Assembly (NCBI GenBank): GCA_964017195.1
Contig: OZ024898.1
Span: 16,794,475-16,858,474 of the forward strand
Source of the DNA: Siderastrea radians
Lineage: Eukaryota > Cnidaria > Anthozoa > Scleractinia > Rhizangiidae
DNA: 64,000 nucleotides
Direction: 5' to 3'
The notes beneath the pieces are model-generated. The model did not search any database, had not been told where the DNA came from, and saw only the letters and a list, made by a program, of their open reading frames with translations. Shown here piece by piece: positions 1 to 9,859 of the stretch (its first letter is position 1; each line of letters starts with the position of its first letter). The position numbers were made by a program, and so were the translations under genes.

Positions 1-426
1 ATGTTTTGTCATTTTCGCACTGGGCGCACCACTTTTTAGCGACTTTCAACAAAGTGGACGAGTTTGTAGAAAACAGCGTTTTCAGCCCAAGATCAGCACG
101 TTTTGTCATTTTCACAGTGGGCGTACCACTTTTTACACTTTAAGCAAAGGGCACCAGTTTGTACAACGCAGTTTTTTCAGTCTGAGATCAGAACGTTTTG
201 TCATTTTCCCACTTGGCTCACTACTTTTTAGCCATTTTTAGCAAAGTGCTCGAGTTTGTGCAAAACAATGTTTTCAGCCCGACATCAGCACGTTGTGTCA
301 TTTTCGCACTGGGCACACCACTTTTGAGCGACTTTAAGCAAAGTGCTCGAGTTTGTGCGAAACAGCATTTTCAGCCCGAGATCAGCATGTTTTGTCATTT
401 TCGCACTGGGCGCACCACTTTTTTGA
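1..426 (+). repeat. 97-bp satellite, array 1 (left edge outside window)
   Basis: At least four monomers of the satellite that dominates 20-39 kb. Each monomer runs through recognisable blocks: GTTTTGTCATTTTCGCACTG, a GGGCGCACCAC block, TTTTTAGCG, CAGCAAAGTGCACGAG, TTTGTACAAAAC, AGCGTTTTCAGCCCGAGATC. The array stops at the start of a unique sequence (GACCCTCTTCTAGAG). The part from about 342 on is shared almost base for base with 4,244 onward, so the boundary with block A has been duplicated together with its satellite flank. Confidence 0.95.
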
Positions 427-965
427 CCCTCTTCTAGAGCTCGGACTAAATGAGGTTGGCCCACAAAATTATCGGTGTTTCTATATCGCGTGTGAAAATA
501 ATGTTCGTGCACTCCCATCTTTTCACTGCACGGGTTCACATAGGAGTGAATATCAAATTCAAAGGCTCCGGGAGTTTGAGGATGAACTTCACGTTCTCTT
601 TTTTGAAGAAGTTGACTTTCAAAGGGCCGCTGGCATTCAAATCCATTCATGATTGATTGCTTAACACATCTTTCCTAATTTCTTGCCCGAGAGCGTCCAT
701 AGCATTCTTCATCGTCATTTTGTCCTTCTTTTTCATCTTGGCCTTGTAGCAAACACAAAACGTTCTTGCGTTATAAACTGCTTAGACCTGCTGCGTCTTT
801 TACTTCTTCTTGTGCATCGTAGTTTATTTTCACAGAACTGAGGGATATGGCACCTTTTATGAAAAAAAAAACGAGTCACGTGTCTTTTGCCTTAGAAGCA
901 ATCAGTTTGGGGGGAACGTTACAGGTACTGCTTCCCCTTTCTCTTTTTTCTCAGAATCCTTTACG

Positions 966-1010
966 ATAAAAGGGGTATAAAAACCGAAAGCACCCTTGTC
1001 ATAGTCTCAG
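966..1010 (+). promoter_or_regulatory. TATA-type core promoter P1, copy 1
   Basis: A clean TATAAAAA (976-983) sits in a GGGG-TATA context, with the expected start about 30 bases downstream in a run of TCAGTCACACAG-type sequence near 1,005-1,020. No other start signal is obvious before the small ORF that follows. Compact elements with a TATA promoter in front of each gene fit Polinton/adintovirus-like organisation, but that link is inference. Confidence 0.6.
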
Positions 1011-1076
1011 TCACACAGTCAAGAGAGACCGAGGAAACCTTTGCAAGATCTGAGTAGTTTCATAAACGTTTCATAA

Positions 1077-1491
1077 AAGATAAAGAGGGCAGAATTAGAC
1101 GAGGAGTGGCAAGCGGACGTCCTCTGGTTTCGCAGTCATCTCAAGTTGGACGTAGACCAAAAGAACGCCCGTCTGTTTGTCAGAATTTACTGGAGGGTTT
1201 ATGGATGCGGAAAGGAATGCTTTCCCGCGCAGACGCCAGAAGAAGGTTCTGGGAGAGATGTTCAAGAGTGAGATCGTGCCTTACGTTTATGAGAACAAGG
1301 TGGAGCGTTTGGACCACTCGTGCAGGTCGACTTCCATGGAGAACTTTGAACAACTCGACTATCACCTGCAAATCAAGATTGCCAAGTTTCATGACAGTTG
1401 GCGTTTCCAGGCGATGGTCCAGTGTTACCAGAACATCAAGGAGGACCGAAAAGATAAGAATCGTTTGAATGAACATTTGACTTTTTATTGA
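1077..1491 (+). pseudogene. Small ORF 1 of block A, copy 1 (unknown, apparently frameshifted)
   Basis: Two overlapping frames look coding downstream of promoter P1. Bases 1,077-1,259 read as an acidic/aromatic peptide with no ATG. From the ATG at 1,201 a second frame gives 96 residues ending at the TGA near 1,491. That product starts MDAERNAFPRRRQKK and is rich in charged residues, suggesting a helical or nucleic-acid-binding protein. The overlap may mean an old frameshift, a short first exon or two small genes. I do not recognise the family. The same ORF occurs unchanged at 4,979-5,393, so the near-identity comes from recent duplication and does not show selection. Confidence 0.45.
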
Positions 1492-1617
1492 TTCGATTTG
1501 TTAGACAAGACCTGGGAGTCAAGAAAGAAAGAGACATCCTGTCCGTGTCTTCCCACGCAGCCTTAGCGGGTTCTAAGCGTTCCTCGTTTTTGCCCTTTTA
1601 CACTATAAACGGCTTTT

Positions 1618-1630
1618 TATAAAAGGATGA
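1618..1630 (+). promoter_or_regulatory. TATA-type core promoter P2, copy 1
   Basis: TATAAAAGG at 1,618-1,626, about 80 bases upstream of the ATG of the second small ORF. It lies about 125 bases after the stop of ORF 1, so each ORF in block A has its own TATA box. An identical copy is at 5,520-5,528. Confidence 0.5.
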
Positions 1631-1699
1631 CTCAAACGTAACGCTCATGGGAACCACATCTTCTTCAGCACAAAGTGGTTCTTGTTGAATTAAGTACCT

Positions 1700-1897
1700 A
1701 TGTCTTCACAAGAGCTGACCCGTTTAATGTTTTTCACAAATGCAATTTCTTCCATCATGACTCGCGTGTCTTCTTTATCGTCAGGCAAGTTGAACAAAAA
1801 GACCAGCTCGAAGCCACGTCGCGCAAAGACCGTTCAACCTTTCAAAAGTAGTACCAAGAGCAGCGAGACCAAGGCGTCGTGTTTGATTTTCAAGTAG
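1700..1897 (+). pseudogene. Chimeric ORF 2 created by the A/B junction
   Basis: The ATG at 1,700 opens a 65-residue frame. Its first 29 residues (MSSQELTRLMFFTNAIS...) are the same as the ORF at 5,602. At the CAA junction (1,786-1,788) it passes into block B and continues with a basic tail (KLNKKTSSKPRRAKTVQPFK...). At 19,500 the same basic tail lies downstream of quite different sequence. This reading frame is therefore a product of the rearrangement. There is no evidence that it is expressed. Confidence 0.5.
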
Positions 1898-2372
1898 AGT
1901 TGGTGACCTAGTGCGAATCGGAGATCAGGTTACTGAAGATAAGGTGTCCCGACATTTAAGGTGATTCCATTTAATTGCATTGCGCATCCTTTCTGCGCAT
2001 CATTTTTCCCGTGATTAGCGCGCAGCGAGCGCGGACACTTTCGGAACTTGGTCGGTTTTTATGAAAACTGAGTTGTTTAGAGAAATAAATGGTCGTTTTG
2101 TCCTAATTGAGCACGGTGACCCCATTTTTTATCGTATAAAGTCATTGAGGACAGTGTTCCCAAAGCCAAACAAAAAAGTTAGCAAAAATCTGTGATTAGA
2201 TTTTGCACAGTTTAAAAAAATCCCTACGAAAAAAGCCAGTTAGGATAAAGGACCGCACATCAATCTACCTTTGTCACCGTCTACTTTTTGAGTTTCCAGA
2301 AAATTTGAAGGTTTTCGGCCATTTTTTGTACAACACAGATGACTATACATATGCAGAAAGTCGCCCAGAATG
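1786..2372 (+). repeat. Block B, copy 1 (fused to block A)
   Basis: Matches 19,518-20,091 with about 30 substitutions and small indels over about 590 bases (about 95% identity by eye), including a 6-base or longer indel near 2,165-2,185. Short coding-like stretches are visible (for example LFREINGRFVLIEHGD, and YLCHRLLFEFPENL at about 2,259-2,300) but all are broken by stops. I do not recognise a family. The right end passes directly into satellite at TCTTGTCATTTTCG, exactly as copy 2 does. Confidence 0.9.
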
Positions 2373-4327
2373 TCTTGTCATTTTCGCACTGGGTACATAA
2401 CTTTTTAGTGTTTTCAGCAAAGTGCACGAGTTTGTACGAAACAGACGTTTTCAGCCCGAGATCAGAACGTTCTGTCATTTTTGCACTGGGCGAACTGCTT
2501 TTTAGCGATTTTCAGCGAAGTGCACGAGTTTGTAGAAAACAATGTTTTCAGGCTAAAATCTTCATGTTTTGTCATTTTCGCACTGGGCGTACCACTTTTT
2601 AGCGATTTTCAGCAAAGTGCACGAGTTTGTACAAAACAGCGTTTTCAGCCCATGATCAGCATTTTATGTCATTTTCTTACCGGGGCACCACTTTTTAGCG
2701 ACTTTCAAGAAAGTGCACGAGTTTGTACAAACAGCGTTTTCAGAGCAAGATCGGCACGTTTTTTCATTTTCGCACTGCGCGTACAACTTTTTAGCACTTT
2801 TCAGCAAAGTGCACAAGTTCGTACAAAACAGCGTTTTCAGGCCGAGATCAGAACGCTTTGTCATTTTTGCACTGGGCACACCACGTTTTAGCGTTCTTAA
2901 CAAAGTGCACGAGTTTGTACGAAACAGAAGTTTTCAGTCTGAGATCAGAACGTTTTGTCAATTTCGCACAGGGCGCACTACTTTTTAAGCCATTTGTAGC
3001 AAAGTACACGAGTTTGCACGAAACAGACGTTTTCAGCCCGAGAACAGAACGTTTTGTTATTTTCGCACTTGGCGCACTACTTAGCCCGAGATCACCACGT
3101 TTTTCCATTTTCAAACTGTGCGCACACTTTTTAGCGCTTTTGAGCAAAGTGCACGAGTTTGTACAAAACAGCGTTTTCAGAAAGAGATCACGGCGTTTTG
3201 TCATTTTTTCCCTGGGTACACCACTTTTTAACGCCTTTCAGCGAAGTGCACCAGTTTGTCCAAAACAGCAAAGCAGTGTTTTCAGCCCGCGAGCAGCACG
3301 TTTTGTCTCACTGTGCGCAGCACTTATTGGCGATTTTCAGAAGAGTGCAGAAGTTTGTACAAAACAGCATTTTCAGCCCGAGATCAGCACGTTTTGTAAT
3401 TTTCGCACTGGGCACACCACTTTTTAACGTTTACAGCAAAGTGCACGAGCTTGTACAAAACAGCGTTTTCAGAACGAGATGAGCACGTTTTGTTATTTTC
3501 GCACTGGCACACCACTTTCTAGCGTTTACAGCAAAGTACACGAGCTTGTACAAATCAGCGTTTTCTTCCCGACATTAGTACGTCTTATCATTTTCGCACT
3601 GTGCACACCACTTATTAGCGATTTTCAGCAAAGTGGACAAGTTTGTACAAAACAGCGTTTTCAGCCCTAGATCAGCATGTTTTGTCATTTTCGCTCTGGG
3701 CACACCCCTTTTTTGCGTTTTCAGCAAAGTGCATGCGTTTGTACAAAACAGCGTTTTCAGCCGGGCATCACCTTTGAAGATGTTCGCACTGGGCGGACCA
3801 CTTTTTAGCGCTTTTCAGCAAAGCACACCAGTTTGTACAAAACAGCATTTTCAGCCCGAGATCAGGACGTTTCGTCATTTTGGCACAGGAACATCAGTTT
3901 TTAGCGTTTACACCAAAGTGCACGACCTTGTATTAACCAGCGTTTTCAGAACGAGATCAGCACGTTTTGTCATTTTGGCACTGGGTGCACCACTTTTTGG
4001 CAATCTCCTGCAAAGTGCATGAGTTTGTGCGAAACAACGTTTTCAGCCCGAGTTGAGCACGTTTTTTCATTTTCGCACTAAGCACACCACTTTTTAGTGA
4101 TTTTCAATAAAGTAACCCAATTTGTCCAAAACAGCCTTACCAGCCCGAGATCAGCACGTACTGTCATTTCTGCACTGGGCGCACCACTTTTTAACTCTTT
4201 TCAGCAAAGTGCACGAGTTTATAAAAAACAGCGTTCTCATCCGAGTGCTCGAGTTTGTGCGAAACAGCATTTTCAGCCCGAGATCAGCATGTTTTGTCAT
4301 TTTCGCACTGGGCGCACCACTTTTTTG
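2373..4327 (+). repeat. 97-bp satellite, array 2
   Basis: About 20 monomers in the same orientation as arrays 1 and 3, with more variation between monomers than inside the higher-order repeat of array 3. Several carry ACGAAACAGACGTTTTCAG in place of the usual ACAAAACAGCGTTTTCAG, a variant also seen just after block B copy 2 (20,150-20,170). The open frames here are satellite translations and not genes. Confidence 0.95.
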
Positions 4328-4867
4328 ACCCTCTTCTAGAGCTCGGACTAAATGAGGTTGGCCCACAAAATTATCGGTGTTTCTATATCGCGTGTGAAAA
4401 TAATGTTCGTGCACTCCCATCTTTTCACTGCACGGGTTCACATAGGAGTGAATATCAAATTCAAAGGCTCCGGGAGTTTGAGGATGAACTTCACGTTCTC
4501 TTTTTTGAAGAAGTTGACTTTCAAAGGGCCGCTGGCATTCAAATCCATTCATGATTGATTGCTTAACACATCTTTCCTAATTTCTTGCCCGAGAGCGTCC
4601 ATAGCATTCTTCATCGTCATTTTGTCCTTCTTTTTCATCTTGGCCTTGTAGCAAACACAAAACTTTCTTGCGTTATAAACTGCTTAGACCTGCTGCGTCT
4701 TTTACTTCTTCTTGTACATCGTAGTTTATTTTCACAGAACTGAGGGATATGGCACCTTTTATGAAAAAAAAAACGAGTCACGTGTCTTTTGCCTTAGAAG
4801 CAATCAGTTTGGGGGGAACGTTACAGGTACTGCTTCCCCTTTCTCTTTTTTCTCAGAATCCTTTACG

Positions 4868-4912
4868 ATAAAAGGGGTATAAAAACCGAAAGCACCCTTG
4901 TCATAGTCTCAG
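4868..4912 (+). promoter_or_regulatory. TATA-type core promoter P1, copy 2
   Basis: TATAAAAA at 4,878-4,885 in the same context as the copy at 976. It drives the second copy of small ORF 1. Confidence 0.6.
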
Positions 4913-4978
4913 TCACACAGTCAAGAGAGACCGAGGAAACCTTTGCAAGATCTGAGTAGTTTCATAAACGTTTCATAA

Positions 4979-5393
4979 AAGATAAAGAGGGCAGAATTAG
5001 ACGAGGAGTGGCAAGCGGACGTCCTCTGGTTTCGCAGTCATCTCAAGTTGGACGTAGACCAAAAGAACGCCCGTCTGTTTGTCAGAATTTACTGGAGGGT
5101 TTATGGATGCGGAAAGGAATGCTTTCCCGCGCAGACGCCAGAAGAAGGTTCTGGGAGAGATGTTCAAGAGTGAGATCGTGCCTTACGTTTATGAGAACAA
5201 GGTGGAGCGTTTGGACCACTCGTGCAGGTCGACTTCCATGGAGAACTTTGAACAACTCGACTATCACCTGCAAATCAAGATTGCCAAGTTTCATGACAGT
5301 TGGCGTTTCCAGGCGATGGTCCAGTGTTACCAGAACATCAAGGAGGACCGAAAAGATAAGAATCGTTTGAATGAACATTTGACTTTTTATTGA
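4979..5393 (+). pseudogene. Small ORF 1 of block A, copy 2 (unknown)
   Basis: Identical to the ORF at 1,077-1,491: an ATG-less upstream frame (4,979-5,161) overlapping an ATG-initiated 96-residue frame (5,103-5,393). The latter is basic at its start (PRRRQKK) and contains YENKVERLDHSC and QCYQNIKEDRKDKN stretches. No family was recognised. Its place upstream of capsid and protease relics makes an accessory gene of the same Polinton-like element plausible. Confidence 0.45.
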
Positions 5394-5519
5394 TTCGATT
5401 TGTTAGACAAGACCTGGGAGTCAAGAAAGAAAGAGACATCCTGTCCGTGTCTTCCCACGCAGCCTTAGCGGGTTCTAAGCGTTCCTCGTTTTTGCCCTTT
5501 TACACTATAAACGGCTTTT

Positions 5520-5532
5520 TATAAAAGGATGA
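5520..5532 (+). promoter_or_regulatory. TATA-type core promoter P2, copy 2
   Basis: TATAAAAGG at 5,520-5,528, about 75 bases before the ATG at 5,602. Confidence 0.5.
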
Positions 5533-5601
5533 CTCAAACGTAACGCTCATGGGAACCACATCTTCTTCAGCACAAAGTGGTTCTTGTTGAATTAAGTACC
5601 T

Positions 5602-5841
5602 ATGTCTTCACAAGAGCTGACCCGTTTAATGTTTTTCACAAATGCAATTTCTTCCATCATGACTCGCGTGTCTTCTTTATCGTCAGGCAAACGAAAAGTG
5701 CGCTTGGATGGGGCTTTAATTTCTTGTTGGTGCCCGCGTCAATGTGTCGGGAACCAATCGGAGCACTGCTTTGGTGGAGAGTGGGTAATGAGACGAACGA
5801 TACTAGGTTTGAGTGGGAATGTAGAACACGATTACATCTAA
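5602..5841 (+). pseudogene. Small ORF 2, probably decayed (unknown)
   Basis: ATG-initiated frame of 79 residues behind promoter P2. The first 29 residues are shared with the chimeric ORF at 1,700. After the block A boundary it continues as GKRKVRLDGALISCWC and stops at TAA near 5,841. Coding-like sequence continues in shifted frames (for example near 5,850, FVQGLFDCLSRAPFK). A glycine/leucine-rich minor capsid-type protein is conceivable, but the similarity is too weak to claim. Confidence 0.35.
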
Positions 5842-6383
5842 ACGTTTGTCCAGGGCCTTTTCGACTGTCTATCGAGAGCCCCTTTTAAGACGTTTGGCGT
5901 CGTTTCTCAAAGGACTCGAGCATTTTCTATAATCCAGTAATTGCTCTGCAATAATGGACGCACGTTATTAATTCCAGTTATGATTTGCACTTGCATACCA
6001 AAACACTTACCCATTTCTTCGGATACTTCATCCGTTTGGTTAGCACTTCCCGTGCTTCCGTGCTTAAGGCTCTTAGCCCACCTGGAAGAAGAAGGAAAAG
6101 GAGGAAAACTAAACCCCCGTGATTCAACAACTTATACTGGTGGGCTAAGATCAATTCAAGAAGGACGAGGTGGTTTATTTGGGACGATCCGCTGAAGACC
6201 ATCCAGCTTTCGTGGCGGACCTAATGAAAAAGGTTCCCGATTACCTTCCCAATTCTAACAACCCTGACTACCATGAAATCCTTTCTGAATTACAACCAAG
6301 AAGGTAAGATCCCAAGACTGGTACAACTGCCTGAAGAGGCCTCCATTAGAGAAACCGATGATTACTAGTGTGGGAAAAGACAC
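5842..6383 (+). other. Decayed coding-like stretch upstream of the capsid relic
   Basis: No intact gene. Short frames alternate: a GGLRSIQEGRGGLFGTIR-like frame near 6,130-6,195 and a DHPAFVADLMKKVPDYLP frame near 6,199-6,252. These are probably remnants of one or two element genes broken by indels. Polinton-like elements usually carry a minor capsid gene close to the major capsid gene, but I cannot identify one here. Confidence 0.4.
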
Positions 6384-7000
6384 ATGTTGGTGATTCAACC
6401 TCACACAGACGTTTTTCACACGGGAAAAGTAGTGGTACCTGAAGTGCGAATCAAAATGCGCTTGTACTTTAACAGCCCTGTGCTCCTTCTAAATGGAGTG
6501 GTACTCGCAGGCCGTCTTCAACCGGAAGACATCGAGATGCGCTTTCATCTTTGCCAACTGAGACTGTATGAAGCAGTGTACAAGATCCTATTTGCTAAGA
6601 GACACAATGAAAGAGAACTGGCATCCTACCTCTACGCAAAGTGAAAGCCGGACCCTCAACATGCAAGGCAATCAAGCGAGCGTTCAATGGAGATGTGAAC
6701 CAAGACCCCTCCTGCTTTCGTAAATTTAAGTTAACTTTCATTCGCCAAATGAAATACCCCTATTAAAACCTGGAACTGTCACAGACCAATGATGCCCGAA
6801 ATGTATTGGGTTACTTGCGTTTTGTCCAAGCTCTGGTATATGAAACAAGGCAACATGCTCCACCGAAATCAATTCGGGCATTAAAAACACTGCTCTCTGT
6901 TATGTTTGACCATGTAGCCAAAGGATGTGCTGACAGCAACATTTTTAGACCCAGACAAACGGGAGCAATGTGCAATTGGACTATTTACCTCGAGAAGACC
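6384..7000 (+). pseudogene. Polinton/adintovirus-type major capsid protein relic (double jelly-roll MCP)
   Basis: The ATG at 6,384 begins an 86-codon open segment with the pattern I associate with Polinton capsid proteins: FHTGKVVVPEVRIKMRL, then RLQPEDIEMRFHLCQLRL, then an ASYL motif. After a stop at 6,644 the homology continues in other frames with AFNGDVNQDP, FIRQMKYPY (about 6,740-6,765), LGYLRFVQA (about 6,808) and a C-terminal GCADSNIFRPRQTG (about 6,918-6,963). The family normally has more than 450 residues, so this copy is shortened and carries several stops and frameshifts. It would have formed the icosahedral shell of the element's virion. It joins the protease relic with almost no spacer. 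The call rests on motif memory. Confidence 0.72.
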
Positions 7001-7400
7001 TTCAATGGAGAAAGCGTTTTGTTTGCGGACCGTGGCTTCTAACCGTTTACCCTCAAAATCTGACAAAAAACAACCCTGCATTTACATTGGCAACACAACT
7101 GGGTGAGCACTGGTTGACTCTATGGACGTACCACCAAATCTGTGAAGTCATAGATAGTTACGTTAACCTTGGAAACGTAAGAACAAGCAACTCCCTTAAG
7201 AGCCTGGAAGTATGTGGTGACCAATGCAAAGTCCCTGCAAGCCATCATCAGTAAGAGTTCTGGCAATTACACCTTGCTCAATTTGAAACCCAATGCCCGT
7301 GCACGCACGGTAGAAGAATTTTTGACCTATTTTCAGCACATCATTCTATGACAATGATGACCAAGCCGGTCAGATAGATGGTCAAAGAATTGATTTGTAA
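6985..7400 (+). pseudogene. Adenain-like cysteine protease relic of the same element
   Basis: This corresponds to the Polinton PRO gene, the maturation protease related to adenovirus adenain (C5 family). Visible blocks are LLTVYPQNL (about 7,038), GEHWLTLW with the expected catalytic His (about 7,105-7,128), VIDSYVNLG corresponding to the F/I-DSY block (about 7,147-7,175), and GNYTLLNLKPNARARTVEEF (about 7,262-7,321), which corresponds to the CGHY...A-G block of the family. The residue where the nucleophile Cys is expected reads Ser (TCT). The reading frame is lost at about 7,345 and the tail (NDDQAGQ) is in another frame. The gene is inactive and fused to the capsid relic by an apparent internal deletion. 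Confidence 0.72.
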
Positions 7401-7425
7401 TGAGTGATTATCCTTAACATTGTTG

Positions 7426-7440
7426 TTAATAAAAATAAAA
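7426..7440 (+). terminator. Candidate polyadenylation signals
   Basis: Two overlapping AATAAA-type hexamers (TTAATAAAAATAAAAG) lie just after the end of protease homology, where a 3' end would be expected for the capsid/protease transcription unit. Confidence 0.45.
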
Positions 7441-7570
7441 GAAAACAGTCCGTGTTCTCCTTTCCGTGTAGGTGTAGAGAGTCTTAGCAAGAGCCTTTCG
7501 CTTTCACACCCTGTCCAGTATTCTATTGGTGGGTCCTTCCGCCTGTGTTTAGATTTGCTTTGAAAAGATC

Positions 7571-7598
7571 ATGGAAGACTACTACCATTCCATGCCTC

Positions 7599-7645
<47 letters not shown>

Positions 7646-8140
7646 TGGTTCAACATCGCCGAGGAAAAACCACTCAACAGGCCATTCGAAAGTACAATTA
7701 ACCCTATTTTCGTGAACTGATTTGGACCCTGGAAGATCGAGCACGGCAGATGCTGATGGCACTTGACGTCCTCCACAAGCTACGCAAGCGTCTCATCGTT
7801 TCACCTGCAGGGGTAGGTCCCATGCCAATCGTGTCTCCCCCACCACCATTAGAGAGAACCTGGGAAACCCAGCTCACATTGACGAAGCCTGGGATTAAGT
7901 GGAAGTGGGAGACATGACAAGATATTTGGCATCCCTCCCCTCAGCACCCACTGGCATAGGTCCAGTCGGTTTTGAACCCCTTCCACGGGATCAAGCACCC
8001 CCTTTTCAGGTGCCTGGATCTTATCAGAAAGCTAACACAGGGGGAGTCCTTGACTTTCTTCATTAGCCTGAACCCCACGAACTCCATATTTGGGGAGACC
8101 ATTTCTTTCACCAAGAAGAAAAAGGAGCTAGTACACTACG
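7571..8140 (+). pseudogene. Decayed small gene with an expanded GA tract (unknown)
   Basis: The ATG at 7,571 starts MEDYYHSMPL and then runs into the GA microsatellite, translating as alternating Arg-Glu. After the tract a shifted frame reads as a helical, leucine-rich peptide (YFRELIWTLEDRARQMLMAL, about 7,700-7,758, then LHKLRKRL). Further downstream (7,790-8,140) coding-like pieces occur in several frames. The position after the protease suggests another element gene; I do not recognise it. The stretch is clearly not translatable as one protein. Confidence 0.35.
7600..7641 (+). repeat. (GA)n microsatellite
   Basis: About 20 uninterrupted GA units. The tract interrupts what looks like the start of an old ORF at 7,571. 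Confidence 0.97.
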
Positions 8141-8141
8141 T

Positions 8142-8770
8142 TCAAAAAAGTTGTGTATCCAGATAATGTTTCGTTAACCATTGCCAAAATAGATAGCATT
8201 CCACCAGAGTACAGTGGGTATGTGTGTGCAGATAAACGAATCCTACCTTTCCACCAATCAGCAACAGCTCATTGGCTTTGGGACAACCAAACTCTTTCAA
8301 ATCCACACAGGGAATGTTCAGTTTGTTCAACAGATCCTTTCCAATGTGACCTCCTTTGTAGACCACGATATACTGTTGTCTCCTACGCCTCTCCTCAAAC
8401 AACGTGCTCACAAACATTTCCAAGTAAATGGGATGGTCTGCCATTTTCCAGGAGTGAGCATGAAAGGGGAGAGCATGGACTCCAGCGTGGCATAGCTCAC
8501 GATTCTCTCGTCTTTATCAGACAAACTCTCATAAATTCAAACTGTAAACTGGATCGTCCACCCTGCAGGTCGCACTGTCCAAGTTCACGGGCCAGAAATT
8601 GTGTCCACAGAAAACCCATCCATTTCTAAAATCAAACAAATAGGTCGCTGGGTCGCAAGTGGGGCTACACATGACAGGAAATAGGTAAACATGTGGCGTA
8701 GGGTCGCAAGAGAGAGAAGGGAGTCAACTGTAATCCCCACTTTTCTTGACCACACAAATGACAGCATTGA
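8142..8770 (-). pseudogene. Fragment of a transposon-associated exonuclease-like family (low-confidence family)
   Basis: The minus strand from about 8,444 downward reads an open 100-residue segment with VVYKGGHIGKDLLNKLNIP, FGCPKANELL and an H-T-H-C...E-C-Y-L-F tail. I associate the KGG...KDL...L.IP block with a nuclease-like protein family common in cnidarian and arthropod genomes; this is memory, not a search. Upstream on the same strand (8,585-8,770) are shifted frames that could be the N-terminal part. It runs opposite to the capsid and protease relics, so it is either an independently inserted fragment or a gene of the other arm of the element. Confidence 0.4.
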
Positions 8771-9640
8771 TCTTGCCTTGAAACAATAGCCATTTTATCC
8801 TTTCCGGGTTGATCACCGCTCACTCCATTTTATTCGCATCCAAATAACATGGCCTGCAACGAGTGCTGGAAAAATAAGGAGGGAGAGGGTTATCCTTGTA
8901 TTTTTTCAAAACAAAAACAAGAGACGCCGAACCTTTAGAAAAAAGAGCAACTCGGTGGTATCCTTTCACTCTTACTGGTAACCATGGCTGAAAGATGACA
9001 AAGTCGACGTTTGCGAGGGCTTGTTCCTGAGATCCCTCAAACCCAGTTTCGCCGCGCTTGTTTTACCGACGATGGTGTCAGAGAGATATCATACATCGTG
9101 TCCCATGTGCTTCGATGAACAACAACAGCCCCCTCCGCCCGTTGCTGTGGTCCCTTCTGCTCAGCCACGCCTCAACTGTGGAGTAGTGATTGAACGGCTG
9201 AGGCAACTACTCAATTCCCCTGACTTGGGACGACAACTTGATCAAGTAAGAGCCATTATTCTTACTGACTAAGCACGTAGGAGTAAGAAAAAACAATTTT
9301 TAATTTTTTTTGTCGTCTGTCGTCGTGTCTCGTCGCCACCATCGTCTTTTAATGATTCACCTTACGACTTTGTTCGTAGATGCATGGGTCATTCCTACTT
9401 TTCGAGTCGACGTTGTTCACACAGAATTCCACCCTGACTAAATGCATTCCATAGAATTGTCAACCTCCTGGAACCTTGGAACCGTTCTTGTTTGCAACGA
9501 GCACTGGAAACGACCGGGGCCCTTCCTACGATTGGTTTGTTTTTTAGCCATAAGGCAAAAAAAGAACTCTGAGGATCCATACACTGCCCTCTTCTTTCAG
9601 CTCACTCTTGACTCTTAGACTGATTATAAGGCGAAAGAAT
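8771..9640. other. Stretch without a recognised gene
   Basis: Contains an 83-residue plus-strand frame (9,021-9,272) with a proline-rich centre (QQQPPPPVAVVP) and a helical end (VVIERLRQLLNSPDLGRQLD). No family was recognised and no nearby promoter seen. The rest is T-rich non-coding sequence. Confidence 0.5.
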
Positions 9641-9859
9641 GAAATTTCAAATTTCAGTTTCAAAGTATTTTTTCCACACACTTTTTTTCAGCTACGTTTT
9701 CAGATGTCCTACAATGAACTTCTTCTTCGTTCGTCAAGGCATCAAATCGGTTTAACAGAATTTTTTGACTGTTAACAAATCCATCTTTTGTTTGGCTGAG
9801 CTGTGCAATCACGGGTGATTTTTTCTTTTATCAAAGGACCCTTTTCATCCACCACCCCT

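Larger units (their letters stand above)
342..1788 (+). repeat. Block A, copy 1 (recent 1.45-kb duplication)
   Basis: This segment matches 4,244-5,690 at a constant offset of 3,902 bases. I noticed only two substitutions (at about 763 and 817), so the copies are about 99.8% identical. The match begins inside the satellite and ends at CAA (1,786-1,788), where this copy switches to block B while the other continues into Polinton-like sequence. It contains two TATA-type promoters and two small ORFs, described separately. Bases 430-965 between the satellite and the first promoter hold no convincing gene. Confidence 0.93.
4244..5690 (+). repeat. Block A, copy 2
   Basis: Near-identical partner of 342-1,788. 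Here block A continues past CAA (5,688-5,690) into about 13.8 kb of other sequence before block B appears. The region before the promoter (4,330-4,865) shows no gene. Confidence 0.93.

Noticed and set aside
342..2372. Block A and block B as terminal inverted repeats of a Polinton
   Set aside because: The reverse complement of the right end of B shows no similarity to the left end of A. No terminal inverted repeat of the 15.8-kb unit could be found by eye.
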